NCBI GenBank assembly: GCA_026398275.1
Contig: JAPLTF010000017.1
Span: forward strand, 62,001-126,000
Direction: 5' to 3'
Length of the DNA: 64,000 bases
From: Verrucomicrobiota bacterium
GTDB taxonomy: Bacteria; Verrucomicrobiota; Verrucomicrobiia; Chthoniobacterales; Terrimicrobiaceae
Shown here: piece by piece, positions 52,022-63,500 of the stretch
Numbering within the stretch: the first letter of the stretch is position 1
How the letters are laid out: each line of letters begins with the position of its first letter
Notes under the pieces: generated by a model
What the model saw: only the letters and a program-made list of their open reading frames with translations
Database searches by the model: none
Told to the model about the DNA's origin: nothing
Made by a program: the position numbers and the translations under genes

Positions 52022-53341
52022 TCAGGCCGCAAGCGCCCGCGCTTTATCGAAGCGGGCAAGCGTCCGGGCTTTGCCGAGGACCTCGAACATTTCATAGAGG
52101 CCCGGCCCCACCGAGCGCCCGCTCACGGCGACGCGGGCGGGATGGACGAGTTCGCCGGCCTTCACCCCCATTGTAGCGGCGGTTTCTTTGAGTTTGAGCT
52201 CTATGACTGCGTGCGTCCAGTCGGAGAGGGCGGAGAGGGCGCTGCCGAGCGCCTGGAGGCGGTCGCCGGCCCCCGGCTTGGCGAGGCTTTTTGCCACCGC
52301 CTCGGGATCGAACGGATACTCCTCGGTGAAAAGAAACCCGATCCAGTCGGGAACGTCGCTCAGGTGCTTGACCTTCGGCTTCACGATCGCGAGGGCGGGG
52401 CGCAGGGCATCGATCGTTCCGTAGGAGACTCCGGCCTTGTCCACAAACGGCAGCGCGAGCTCCTCGAAACGCTCGAGGCTCATGTGCTGGAGGTGCTGGC
52501 CGTTGAGCCAAAAACATTTGTCGAGGTCGAAGATCGAGTTCCTGCGGTTGATCTGGCCGAGGTCGAAGAGCGAGAGGATCTCGGGAGTTTTGAGAAATTC
52601 GCGGTTCTCGCCCGGCGACCATCCGAGCAGGCAGAGATAATTCGCGACGGCTTCCGGCGTGTAGCCGAGGTCGAGGAAATACGTGATGCTCGATCCGCCG
52701 TCCCGCTTGCTGAGCTTCTTCCCCTCGTGGTTCAGGATGAGCGGAATGTGCGCGAACTTCGGCGGGGTGGCCCCGAGCGCCTGATAGAGCTCGATGTGCT
52801 TCGGCGTGTTTGAGAGATGGTCCTCGCCGCGGATGACGTGGGTGAGCTGCATTTCGATGTCGTCCACCACGTTCACAAAGTGAAATATCCAGGATCCGTC
52901 CGGACGCCGGATCGTCATGTCCGGGTGCGTGGCCGGGTTCGACATGTCGAATTCGATTTTGCCGCAGACGATGTCCTCGACGAGCACCGGCTTGCGCTGC
53001 GAGCGGAACCGGATCGCCCCGTTGTCCTCGTAGACGTGCCCGCCGGCTTCGAGGACCGCGAGATATTTTTCGTAGATGGCGTTGCGCTCGCTCTGCTGGT
53101 AGGGGCCGAATGGCCCGCCTTTGTCCGGGCCCTCGTCCCAATCGAGCCCGAGCCAGTTCAGCCCGTCGTAGATGACTTTGTAGGCTTCCTCCGTGTTCCG
53201 CGCCGCGTCGGTGTCCTCGATGCGGAGGATGAATTTCCCATCGTTCTGGCGCGCGTAGAGCCAGTTGAAAAGCGCGGTGCGCGCGCCTCCGACGTGAAGG
53301 AATCCTGTGGGCGATGGAGCGAAACGGGTGCGAACGGACAT
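52022..53341 (-). CDS. gltX: Glutamate-tRNA ligase
   Basis: This 439-residue class I synthetase charges tRNA-Glu. The HIGH-type motif is at the start (FAPSPTGFLHVGGARTALFN), the KMSKS-type motif is KLSKRDGG, and the DxxDKC-like anticodon region follows. The start at 53341 gives the conserved MSVRTRFAPSPTG opening. It may be discriminating or non-discriminating; gatCAB genes are not in the window. Confidence 0.95.
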   Translation of the reverse strand: MSVRTRFAPSPTGFLHVGGARTALFNWLYARQNDGKFILRIEDTDAARNTEEAYKVIYDGLNWLGLDWDEGPDKGGPFGPYQQSERNAIYEKYLAVLEAGGHVYEDNGAIRFRSQRKPVLVEDIVCGKIEFDMSNPATHPDMTIRRPDGSWIFHFVNVVDDIEMQLTHVIRGEDHLSNTPKHIELYQALGATPPKFAHIPLILNHEGKKLSKRDGGSSITYFLDLGYTPEAVANYLCLLGWSPGENREFLKTPEILSLFDLGQINRRNSIFDLDKCFWLNGQHLQHMSLERFEELALPFVDKAGVSYGTIDALRPALAIVKPKVKHLSDVPDWIGFLFTEEYPFDPEAVAKSLAKPGAGDRLQALGSALSALSDWTHAVIELKLKETAATMGVKAGELVHPARVAVSGRSVGPGLYEMFEVLGKARTLARFDKARALAA

Positions 53342-53390
53342 CCGGAGAGAAAACGGGATTCCTGTCCGGAACTCAATCCGAATCCGGAAA

Positions 53391-53855
53391 TTACATCGCG
53401 CCCGCGCCGCCGGCCTGCTCGGCCACCTGCCTGAGCAGGGGACCAAACTGGCTCGACCAGAGGCCCATGAGCGGACGCTTGTCTTCAAATCCAGCCTCGC
53501 CTGCAGAGCTCACAGAAAACACCCTGGGGGCGAGCCGGTAATTGTTTGTGCCGGGGATCTGGTTGATGTTCACGCGCACCCGGATCGTCTGGGGATTGCC
53601 GAAGCTTCCCCACATCACGTTGGCAAACTTGTTGGAGCCTTTGTCGAAGGAAATCGAATTCGGGAAATTCGAGCCGCTGAGCTGGTATCCGGACTGGGGG
53701 AAGACCGCCTGCGCCGCAGCCACGATGGCGCTGGGGTTGGAGTTGATGACGGTGACCGATCCCATGCCGCCGGAGCTTTCCACGGGCGAGGTCAGGCATC
53801 CGGTCATGAGGAGGGCAAGGGAGAAGGCAGCGAGGAGGGAAGCGCAGGTTTTCAT
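53391..53855 (-). CDS. Putative lipoprotein of unknown function
   Basis: This 154-residue protein has a signal ending in a lipobox (LLMTGC20). Its body has an alpha+beta look: VINSNPSAIVAAAQAVFPQSG, IRVRVNINQIPG, FSVSSAGEAGFEDK. It is probably anchored in the outer membrane. I do not recognise a family. It lies 49 bases upstream of gltX on the same strand. The start at 53855 was set by the signal peptide. Confidence 0.75.
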   Translation of the reverse strand: MKTCASLLAAFSLALLMTGCLTSPVESSGGMGSVTVINSNPSAIVAAAQAVFPQSGYQLSGSNFPNSISFDKGSNKFANVMWGSFGNPQTIRVRVNINQIPGTNNYRLAPRVFSVSSAGEAGFEDKRPLMGLWSSQFGPLLRQVAEQAGGAGAM

Positions 53856-53942
53856 TGGCGGAAGTTTCAGCAGGGACCGCATGGCAGCGCAAGCCAATGG
53901 ATCAACATTTTTGCCCCGGAATCATTCGCCAAATCATCCGGA

Positions 53943-55220
53943 TCAGGCTGCGACTGCCGGAGTGATGAGGTAAAGCTGGTCTCCGGCGCGGACTTTTTCC
54001 GGCACGGGAAATGAGGCGAGGACGCCCTGTTCGGCCAGGGCGACGGGGTGGCCGTCCTCTCCGACGTGAAGCTCAGTGACTTTGGTGCGGACGGCTCCGG
54101 TGGTGTTCCCCAGAATCCACACCTCATCCCCGACACGGACGGCCCCGGCGCGGACATGAACCTCCGCGACGCCGATGCGCGCGTAGTATTTGGTGATCTC
54201 GCCTGCAAAGATTTTCTTTTCGGTGGCCTGGGAATTCGATGTCGCCGCCCAGTCGCCGAGCGGTTTCCCCAGGTAGTAACCGCCCTCCCAGAAACCCCGG
54301 TGGAAGACTTTCTCAAGGTCCGCCATCCACTCGCCGGTTTCCCTCTTCGCCGGGAATCTTCCGTCCTTCCAGGCCTCGATCGCCTCGCGATACACGCGGA
54401 CCACGGTGGAGACATAATCCGCAGATCGCCCGCGGCCTTCCAGCTTCAGAACAGACACGCCGGCATCGAGGATCTGATCGAGGAACGGCAGGGTGCAAAG
54501 ATCTTTCGGCGACATCACCTGGTGCCCGTCGATCGCCAGCTCCTCGCCGGTCTCCTGATCGGTGACAAGGTAGTTCCGCCGGCAGGGCTGAAAACAGGCC
54601 CCCCTGTTCGCGGACGCCTTCGGACCGTAAAGGGAAAGGCTCATCTGGCATTTTCCGGAAAATGCCACGCAAAGCGCGCCGTGCGCAAAAATCTCGATCT
54701 CCACCGGATGTCCCGACGGCCCGACGATCCGATTTTTCCGAATCCCTTCAATAATGTCGCGGATTTGACCGAGGCCGAGTTCACGGGCCAGCACGATCAC
54801 GTCGGCGAAGGTGGCGAAGAACTGCACGGCCGCGAGGTTCGTGACGTTGGCCTGCACCGAGAGATGAATCGGCAGCCCCTCAGCCCGGGCGATCTGCAGG
54901 ACGGCGAGGTCCGCTCCGATGAGCGCATCCACGCCCGCCTCCTTCGCCATCCGGCAAAGGCTCCCCGCCTCATCCAGCTCCCTGTCGAAGAGGATGGTGT
55001 TCAGCGTGAGATACGCCCGCGCTCCATGCCCATGGCATTTTGCGACAATCTCCCCGAGGTCGCCGGCGGAGAAGTTGTTGGCCGACCGGGCACGCATGTT
55101 CATCTTCCCCACCCCGAAATACACGGAGCCCGCCCCGGCGTTGAGCGCAGCCGACAGCGACGCCCACGAGCCGGCCGGAGCCATGAGCTCGATGGATCGT
55201 GAAGGAGCTGCGGGATTCAT
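53943..55220 (-). CDS. U32-family peptidase-like protein (TrhP/YegQ type)
   Basis: This 425-residue TIM-barrel protein of the U32 family carries the signature EIFAHGALCVAFSGKCQMS, followed by NRGACFQPCRRNYLV with the four cysteines of an Fe-S site. Members called TrhP/YegQ take part in tRNA 5-hydroxyuridine formation rather than acting as collagenases. The C-terminal beta-barrel extension is present. It is transcribed divergently from the DEAD helicase. Confidence 0.88.
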   Translation of the reverse strand: MNPAAPSRSIELMAPAGSWASLSAALNAGAGSVYFGVGKMNMRARSANNFSAGDLGEIVAKCHGHGARAYLTLNTILFDRELDEAGSLCRMAKEAGVDALIGADLAVLQIARAEGLPIHLSVQANVTNLAAVQFFATFADVIVLARELGLGQIRDIIEGIRKNRIVGPSGHPVEIEIFAHGALCVAFSGKCQMSLSLYGPKASANRGACFQPCRRNYLVTDQETGEELAIDGHQVMSPKDLCTLPFLDQILDAGVSVLKLEGRGRSADYVSTVVRVYREAIEAWKDGRFPAKRETGEWMADLEKVFHRGFWEGGYYLGKPLGDWAATSNSQATEKKIFAGEITKYYARIGVAEVHVRAGAVRVGDEVWILGNTTGAVRTKVTELHVGEDGHPVALAEQGVLASFPVPEKVRAGDQLYLITPAVAA

Positions 55221-55326
55221 GAAAACATCGTAGGGAAAATATCCGTCACGGGGGACAGAAAAATCGCCTGCCGATGTATCACCGGAACCTTGTTAATCCC
55301 GTCCATATTCATCAAAGTCCTTGCTC

Positions 55327-56592
55327 ATGCCATTTTCCGCACTCGGCCTCTCTGGTCCCCTGCTGCGCGCGGTTGCCGCGCGGGGTTACTCCACCCCGAC
55401 ACCCATTCAATCCGCCGCGATCCCGGCCATCCTGCGGGGCGGGGATGTCTGGGCATCCGCGCGAACCGGTTCCGGCAAGACCGCCGCTTTTGTGCTCCCC
55501 ATTCTGCAATTGCTGGGCGACGAGCCCCGTCGCCGCGGGCGTTTTGTCCGCGCATTGATCCTCGTTCCCACCCGCGAGCTGGCGGCGCAGATCGGCGAGG
55601 CGATCCGCCATTATGGCAGCCACCTGCCGCATCCGCTCAAAGCCCTGAGCATCTTCGGCGGGGTTTCGATCAATCCGCAAATGTTGGCGCTCGGTGGCGG
55701 CGCCGACATTCTTGTGGCCACACCAGGACGCCTGCTTGATTTGATGGAGCGCAACGCATTGTCGCTGGCCATGGTGTCGGCCCTCGTCCTGGACGAGGCC
55801 GATCGCCTGCTCGAAGCCGGGTTCAGCGAAGAGCTCGGACGGATCCTCTCACAGGTGCCGGCAAGGCGGCAGAGCCTGCTTTTTTCCGCGACATTTCCCC
55901 CGGCGGTGCAGGCCCTCGCCACCGGCCTGCTCCGCGATCCCGTGCGCCTTGAAGCGCCCTCCGCGCCAGGGTCACAGCCGGATATCGTCCAGCGGGTCAT
56001 CGAGGTGGATGCGCCGCGCCGCGCGCAGCTCCTCCGGCATCTCATTCAGGAAAACCAATGGACGGGAGTGTTGGTATTCGTCGCCACCAAATACGCCACC
56101 GAGCACGTCGCGCAAAAACTCCGGCAGGCCGGCATCGTGGCGACCGCCCTGCACGGCGATCTCAGCCAGGGCGCGCGCAGCCAGGCCCTCGCGGATTTCA
56201 AGGCCGGCCATGTGCAGGTCCTCCTCGCCACCGACCTCGCCGCCCGCGGGATCGATATTCTCCGCCTCCCGGTCGTTGTGAATTTCGACCTGCCGCGCTC
56301 GGCGGTGGATTACACACACCGCATCGGCCGCACCGGCCGCGCCGGGGAGACGGGACTCGCCATCAGCTTTGTCAGCGCGGCCACACACGCCCACTTTTTG
56401 CTGATCGAAAAGCGGCACAACCTTGCGCTCCCGCGCGAGGAGATCAGGGGATTCGAACCCGTCGAAACCGAAGTCCCGGCCCCGCCCACAGGCGGCATCA
56501 AAGGCAGGCGCAAGAGCAAAAAGGACAAGCTCCGCGAGGCCATGTCGATGACGAAGCGGCATTTGACGTCGCCTTTGAGGAGGCGCTCGTAG
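55327..56592 (+). CDS. DEAD-box RNA helicase
   Basis: This 421-residue ATP-dependent RNA helicase of the RhlE type has all motifs: the Q motif (YSTPTPIQSAAIP), ARTGSGKT, PTRELAAQ, TPGR, DEAD (LVLDEADRLL), SAT, and HRIGRTGR. The start at 55327 was chosen over a TTG two codons earlier. Its last 18 or so codons (after KDKLREA, about 56535) run antisense through the alcohol-dehydrogenase remnant, so the tail (MSMTKRHLTSPLRRRS) is likely acquired by that rearrangement. The catalytic core is intact. Confidence 0.9.
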   Translation: MPFSALGLSGPLLRAVAARGYSTPTPIQSAAIPAILRGGDVWASARTGSGKTAAFVLPILQLLGDEPRRRGRFVRALILVPTRELAAQIGEAIRHYGSHLPHPLKALSIFGGVSINPQMLALGGGADILVATPGRLLDLMERNALSLAMVSALVLDEADRLLEAGFSEELGRILSQVPARRQSLLFSATFPPAVQALATGLLRDPVRLEAPSAPGSQPDIVQRVIEVDAPRRAQLLRHLIQENQWTGVLVFVATKYATEHVAQKLRQAGIVATALHGDLSQGARSQALADFKAGHVQVLLATDLAARGIDILRLPVVVNFDLPRSAVDYTHRIGRTGRAGETGLAISFVSAATHAHFLLIEKRHNLALPREEIRGFEPVETEVPAPPTGGIKGRRKSKKDKLREAMSMTKRHLTSPLRRRS

Positions 56593-56741
56593 GCTCCGTT
56601 GACCTGCTGGATATTGATCAGTTCGATGTCGCTCGCGATGCCGTGTTCGGCGCAGAAATCGAGCATCTCCCGGGTCTCGGCGATGCCGACGATCTCGTGT
56701 CCGGGAACGCATGGATAGACCGTGTTGCGCCATTCATTCCG
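56535..56741 (-). pseudogene. Remnant of a zinc-type alcohol dehydrogenase (YahK-like) with internal deletion
   Basis: Read on the minus strand, this fragment begins NEWRNTVYPCVPGHEIVG, an N-terminal zinc-ADH block. It then jumps within one continuous frame to AETREMLDFCAEHGIASDIE and LLKGDVKCRFVIDMAS, the ADH C-terminus. Some 230-250 residues between them are missing. The frame then runs into the end of the DEAD helicase gene. REP hairpins lie just beyond the N-terminal side (56769-56785, 56819-56840). It is a clear deletion remnant, probably without function. Confidence 0.75.
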
Positions 56742-56768
56742 GGGAGCATGCCCGTCCCCGGTGTGGTT

Positions 56769-56785
56769 TTCGGCGTCCCGCCGAA
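56769..56785. repeat. REP hairpin beside the ADH remnant
   Basis: The arms ttcggcg and cgccgaa flank a TCC loop (GGA on the minus strand). This is the same arm-GGA-arm design as the alaS and rnr REPs. It sits 28 bases from the N-terminal edge of the dehydrogenase remnant. Confidence 0.55.
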
Positions 56786-56818
56786 AAAAATTGCCTGACG
56801 GTGCATTTGGGTGGGTTG

Positions 56819-56840
56819 GCGGGCAGGATGCCCGCGCTCC
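56819..56840 (+). repeat. GGA-loop REP with GCTCC tail before icd end
   Basis: The arms gcgggca and tgcccgc (56819-56825, 56829-56835) surround GGA and are followed by GCTCC (56836-56840). The alaS insert ends show the same order: 7-base arm, GGA, 7-base arm, GCTCC(C). It is the best match to them outside alaS. It lies between the ADH remnant and the icd stop. Confidence 0.65.
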
Positions 56841-56860
56841 GTTGCCGCGAATTGAACGCT

Positions 56861-59137
<2,277 letters not shown>

Positions 59138-59258
59138 TCAAACCTCGAAACGGGGCAGCCTCCATTGAAAAGATGGGAAGTTGGCCGGGGGACATTCCTT
59201 AAGCGAGGAGTGGAGTTCGAATCCATCGCCTCGCAAACCGGAGTGTGAGACATGCGAA

Positions 59259-59894
59259 CTATGTCTTCTGCAGCAATCGCAGGACCTCACGATCCTCGCG
59301 GCCCTCAAATGTCGGGATGCTGGTCTGTTCTTCGAGCAGCAAAAACTCCTGTCCGAACAAGGCGTCCGCCTCCCCCATGGAACAGCCGAAGGGAGGGCCG
59401 GGCTCTCCGCGATCCGTGGGATTCCGGTAAAAGATCGCCAGAAACAATCCGCCCGGCTTGATGGACTTCGCGACAGCCCGGGCATAATCCGGCCGCCTCG
59501 CGGGCGGGATCGCGCAGAAGCAGGTGTGCTCGAAGAGGGCATCGAAGGAGCCCACCGCCGGAAACCCGGATAGAAAGTCCCCCGTCTGGTAGGTTTCGTT
59601 TCCCGCCTTGGGAAAGCTCTCCGCCTTCACTTTTGCCGAAGGCGCGAGATCCAACCCGACAACGCTTGCTGCAGGATCGGCGGCAAGCGCCCGCACGTCG
59701 TGTCCCGCTCCGCTTCCCGGAACGAGGATCAGCCCGGCGAGCCGGTTCCGCGAAAGCCAGTCAACCAATGCCGGATGAGCCCGGCCTTTGTCCCAGGGCG
59801 TTTCGCCCGCCTGGTAGCACGCCTCCCAGTCACGACCTGCGGATCCATCGGGAACCAAGGGAGATCCCGTATTGGAATTTTCTGCCGTGCTCAC
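59259..59894 (-). CDS. SAM-dependent methyltransferase, TPMT family
   Basis: This 211-residue methyltransferase has the TPMT-type start (WEACYQAGETPWDKGRAHPAL), a SAM motif LVPGSGAGHDVRALA near residue 57 and a later HTCFCAIPP block. Bacterial members detoxify thiols, selenium or tellurium compounds by methylation. Its 5' end overlaps the neighbouring methyltransferase by 65 bases, so they are co-transcribed with alaS. A downstream start cannot be excluded, but no good ATG follows. Confidence 0.82.
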   Translation of the reverse strand: MSTAENSNTGSPLVPDGSAGRDWEACYQAGETPWDKGRAHPALVDWLSRNRLAGLILVPGSGAGHDVRALAADPAASVVGLDLAPSAKVKAESFPKAGNETYQTGDFLSGFPAVGSFDALFEHTCFCAIPPARRPDYARAVAKSIKPGGLFLAIFYRNPTDRGEPGPPFGCSMGEADALFGQEFLLLEEQTSIPTFEGREDREVLRLLQKT

Positions 59895-60576
59895 GGATCA
59901 AAAAGGGCAGATCTTTCGAGAGTTGCAACTCAAAATCCGGCTCCAGGATTTTGCGCAGCGCCTCCCACGACGGCCCGGTCCCCACGCGTCCGCCAATCCA
60001 GTGCTCCGGAGCAGTGTATTCCGGCAGCCAGGAAAACGGTGTGCCCAACAAAAGCTGCCCGCCTGGCGCCACAAGGTCGGGGAGCCGGCGCAGAAATTTG
60101 GCGGGCTCGGGGAGCCGGCAGAGAAGATTCGCGGCAAGCACGATGTCAAAACTGCCGATATCCGCCCGCAAAGCCGTCGCATCGCCCGTCTCAAACCGGA
60201 CGCGGCTGGCATCAATGTCCGCAGGAACCTTGGCGGCAAACAACTCCGTGCGCTCGCCCTCGACCGGCACATGGCAGGCCAGCTCCCCTTCGCGCTTCAA
60301 TGTTTCCGCCGCGCGGATGAATGCCGAAGAAAAATCAATCCCGAGAACCGATCTCGCGGAGCGGGCGAGTTCGAACGATGACCGTCCGACCGCACATCCC
60401 AGATCCAGGGCTGTGTCGAAAGGGCGGGCCGGATCGGCCAACTCGGTCACGACACGGACCGAAAAGTTCAGAGCCTCGCGCGGCACGGGGCGTCCGCCTG
60501 AAACCTCCTCCTCCCCGGCGTAATGGAAGAGCAGATATTCCGCGACCAGCCGCTCCGACTCGTAGGGATTGGCCAT
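59830..60576 (-). CDS. 4-mercaptohistidine N1-methyltransferase-like protein (OvoA C-terminal type)
   Basis: This 248-residue methyltransferase begins NPYESERLVAEYLLFHYAG and carries DLGCAVG at residues 58-64 followed by RSSFELARSA. Both are hallmarks of the methyltransferase domain that in OvoA is fused behind the sulfoxide synthase and finishes ovothiol. Here it stands alone. Its start lies one base after the alaS stop, and the TPMT gene overlaps its end. An OvoA sulfoxide synthase is not in the window, so the ovothiol role is inferred from family pattern. Confidence 0.78.
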   Translation of the reverse strand: MANPYESERLVAEYLLFHYAGEEEVSGGRPVPREALNFSVRVVTELADPARPFDTALDLGCAVGRSSFELARSARSVLGIDFSSAFIRAAETLKREGELACHVPVEGERTELFAAKVPADIDASRVRFETGDATALRADIGSFDIVLAANLLCRLPEPAKFLRRLPDLVAPGGQLLLGTPFSWLPEYTAPEHWIGGRVGTGPSWEALRKILEPDFELQLSKDLPFLIREHGRKFQYGISLGSRWIRRS

Positions 60577-60577
60577 G

Positions 60578-63500
60578 TCAGGCAAGCAGTGTCTTCGCGT
60601 GGGCGAGGGCCCGGGGAACCGAAGAGGCATCTTTCCCTCCCCCTCGCGCGGCATCCGGTTTTCCCCCGCCTTTTCCGCCGACCAGCGGCGCGACAGCCTG
60701 GATGATCTTTCCGGCCTGAACGCGTGACGTGAACTCCGGAGAGACGGTCGCCACAAGAGCGACGGCGTTGTTGGCGGTTCCTGCAAAGAGGCAGACCCCG
60801 GAGAACCTGCCCTTGAGCGCATCGGCAACCGCCTGAAGGTAGTCGCCATCCACCGGACCAAGGTCAACGGCAAGGAACGGAATCTCCCCGATCTTCTCGG
60901 CGCTTCCAACAAGATCCTTGGCCCGTGCGGCAGCCTCGCGGGCGCGGGCGGCCTTGAGGGATTTCTCCAAATCTTTCTGTTGAGCCAGAATGGACTCGAT
61001 CTTTTTCTCGATCTCGCCGACCGGGCTGTTGAGTTGGGACGCAATCGAAACCAGCCGCTCCCCGTCATGAACCGCATGCGCGCTGGCCTCCAGGCCCGCG
61101 ATTGCCTCGATCCGCCGGACGCCGGCCGCGATCGCCGCCTCGCCGAGAATGCGGAAAAGCCCGATCTCTCCGGTCGCCCGCGTGTGAGTTCCGGCGCAGA
61201 GTTCCATCGAGTATCCGTCGAGCGCCTTGGCGGCTCCGCCGACCTGGACCACCCGGACGGTCTCGCCGTATTTGTCGCCGAAGAACTGCATGATGTCCCC
61301 GCAGCCGCGCACATCCGCATACGGCACTTCGATCCACGAGACGGCGGCGTTCTCGACGATCCGCTCATTCACAAGCCGCTCAATGTCGCGCACCTGCGCA
61401 GGCGTGAGCGCCTGATGGTTGAAATCAAATGTCAGCTTTTCCGGGCCGACGAACGAGCCCTTCTGCGTCGCATCCGGGGAAACGACCTCGTGCAACGCCC
61501 AGTGCAGCAGATGCGTCACCGAATGGTGGCGCTGGATCGCAGCGCGACGCGCCACGTCCACGTTGAGCATCACTTCCGCACCGATAGCCGGCGCATCCTC
61601 AGAATCCAAAAAGTGGAGCCATGTGTGGCCGGTCTTCTGCGTGCCCGCAATCCGCCAGACATCAGCCCCGTGAGTGAGTTCGCCGGTGTCACCGACCTGC
61701 CCGCCCATCTCGGCGTAGGCCGTGCTCGCATCGAGCACGACGGCGGTCTTATCCTTGAGGCTGACGACCTCCAGAACCTTCGCCGGAGTTGAGAGCTGAT
61801 CGTAGCCCACGAACTTTGTCGGCTCCTTGGTCTCGACTTCGGAGAGTTCGATCACCTGCTTCTTCTGCGCAGCACGCGCCCGCGCCCGCTGCTCGTTCAT
61901 CAGCTTCTCGAAGCCTTCCGTGTCCACAGCCAGTCCGCGCTCGCGCGCCATCAGCTCGGTGAGGTCGAGCGGAAACCCCTGCTCGTCATAAAGCCGGAAC
62001 GCGAACGCGCCGGAAATGGTTGCGGGAGCGCACGCTTCCAGCGTGCCGGGCTTCGCATCCTGCGGGGCCCCCTCCTGATCCCCGGGATCCCAAGTCCACA
62101 GCCAAGGATACCCGCCTTCCGGGTCCGTCAGCCCGCCCTCAATTGGATTCCGACAAACATAGGAAAACGCCTCCTCCAGCTGCCGCTCGTCACGCATCAG
62201 CGTATCAAACGATTCCTTCTCCCAAACCGGGATCGCGGGCGCTTGTTCCATCCGGTTGATCTCATTTGCGGTATAGGATTTGATTGAGTGAAGCAATTCC
62301 GTGAGCGTCCAAAAGACAGCCGTCCCGTCAGCGGACGTTTCCTTGATGAAAGGCTGGAACAAGACGTGGACATGGTCGGGCATCACGCAGGTTGCGAACA
62401 ACTCATAGCGCTGGCCGTCAAAGTGGCGGACCGAGTCGATCACCAGAGAGCGCGCCGCCGGCGACAAATCCCTACGCTCGTGTGTGGAAAAAGTAACATG
62501 GTAAATCCCGTGGGGCCGTTGGTAGTGCGGAAGACGGCGCTTCGTGTATTTGGCTCCAGAGGACTCCGGCTGGAAGCCGGCGTCGGCACGCTGGAAGCGT
62601 GCGCTCCCGGTCGAAATCCCCAGCAATTCGGCAACCTCCGCCTCAAACAATGCGATCCCCTTGTCCAGCGTCCTGTTGAATGCCTCTTCCTCTCGTCGCA
62701 GCACCTCCTCGACGTGCTTCTGCTTCGTCCGGATTTCGGGAAAGACATCGCCCATGTTCCGGGCGAGGACATCGACCAGCTTGTAGAAGAACGGCTCGTG
62801 GAAGCCGAGCGTGCGGCCGTATTTGACGGCCCTGCGGAGGATGCGGCGGAGAACGTAGTTGCGGTCGGTGTTCCCCGGCTGGATGCCGTCCGCGATCGCG
62901 AAGCTGAGCGTGCGGATGTGGTCGGCTATGACGCGGAATGCGACATCGGCCTTCTCCTGCCCGCTTTCGCCGGTGCTGCCCGCCGCCGGGAGGGTGGATC
63001 CGTAGGTTTTGCCGCTGAGCTTTTCGATCTCGTCGAAGATCGGCCGGAAGATATCGGTCTCGTAGTTCGAGATGTTCGCATTGGCGAAATTGGAGAAGCC
63101 CTTCGTGCCCTGGATGATCGAGGTGACGCGCTCGAAGCCCATGCCGGTGTCGACGTGCTGCGCAGGCAGCGGCGTAAACGAGCCGTCCGGGTTGGCGTTG
63201 AATTGGATGAACACCAGATTCCAGATCTCGATGCACTCGGCGCTTCCCTTGTTGACGAGCGCGCCCCTGGTGTCACCGGCGGGGGTCAGGTCCACGTGCA
63301 GCTCGGAACACGGCCCGCAGGGGCCGGTCTCGCCCATCATCCAAAAGTTGTCCTTCTTGTTGCCGTTGACGATATGGACCGCCGGATCCAGACCGGCGCT
63401 GCGGAATTTTTCCGCCCACAGTTCGTAGGCTTCCTCGTCGCGCTCCGCAGGGTCTCCGAGGGATTGGTCCGGATGGTAGATCGTCGCGTAAAGCCGCTGC

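Larger units (their letters stand above)
62023..62609 (-). mobile_element. RAYT (REP-associated tyrosine transposase) element inside alaS
   Basis: This element of 587 bases lies between perfect 26-bp inverted repeats. It encodes an HUH (Y1) transposase domain: strand YHVTFSTHERR (464-474 of AlaRS), metal motif MPDHVHVLF with H507/H509, the helix VFWTLTELLHSIKSY, VWEKESFDTLMRDERQLEEAF and the nucleophile Y578 in YVCRNPIEGGL. All active-site residues appear intact. From the left end to residue 475 there is no in-frame ATG, GTG or TTG, so translation depends on the alaS start. It shows no target duplication, as expected for this family. It lies in the alaS orientation. Confidence 0.9.

Noticed and set aside
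59185-59235. A tRNA-like segment (AGTTCGAATCC within a GCGAGG/CCTCGC stem)
   Set aside because: The T-stem does not pair as required, the loop would be nine bases and there are no D or anticodon arms. It is better seen as a hairpin behind the TPMT gene.
62023-62609. An intein in AlaRS
   Set aside because: No Cys/Ser splice junctions, no Hint motifs and no terminal His-Asn; the insert has an HUH transposase core and REP ends.
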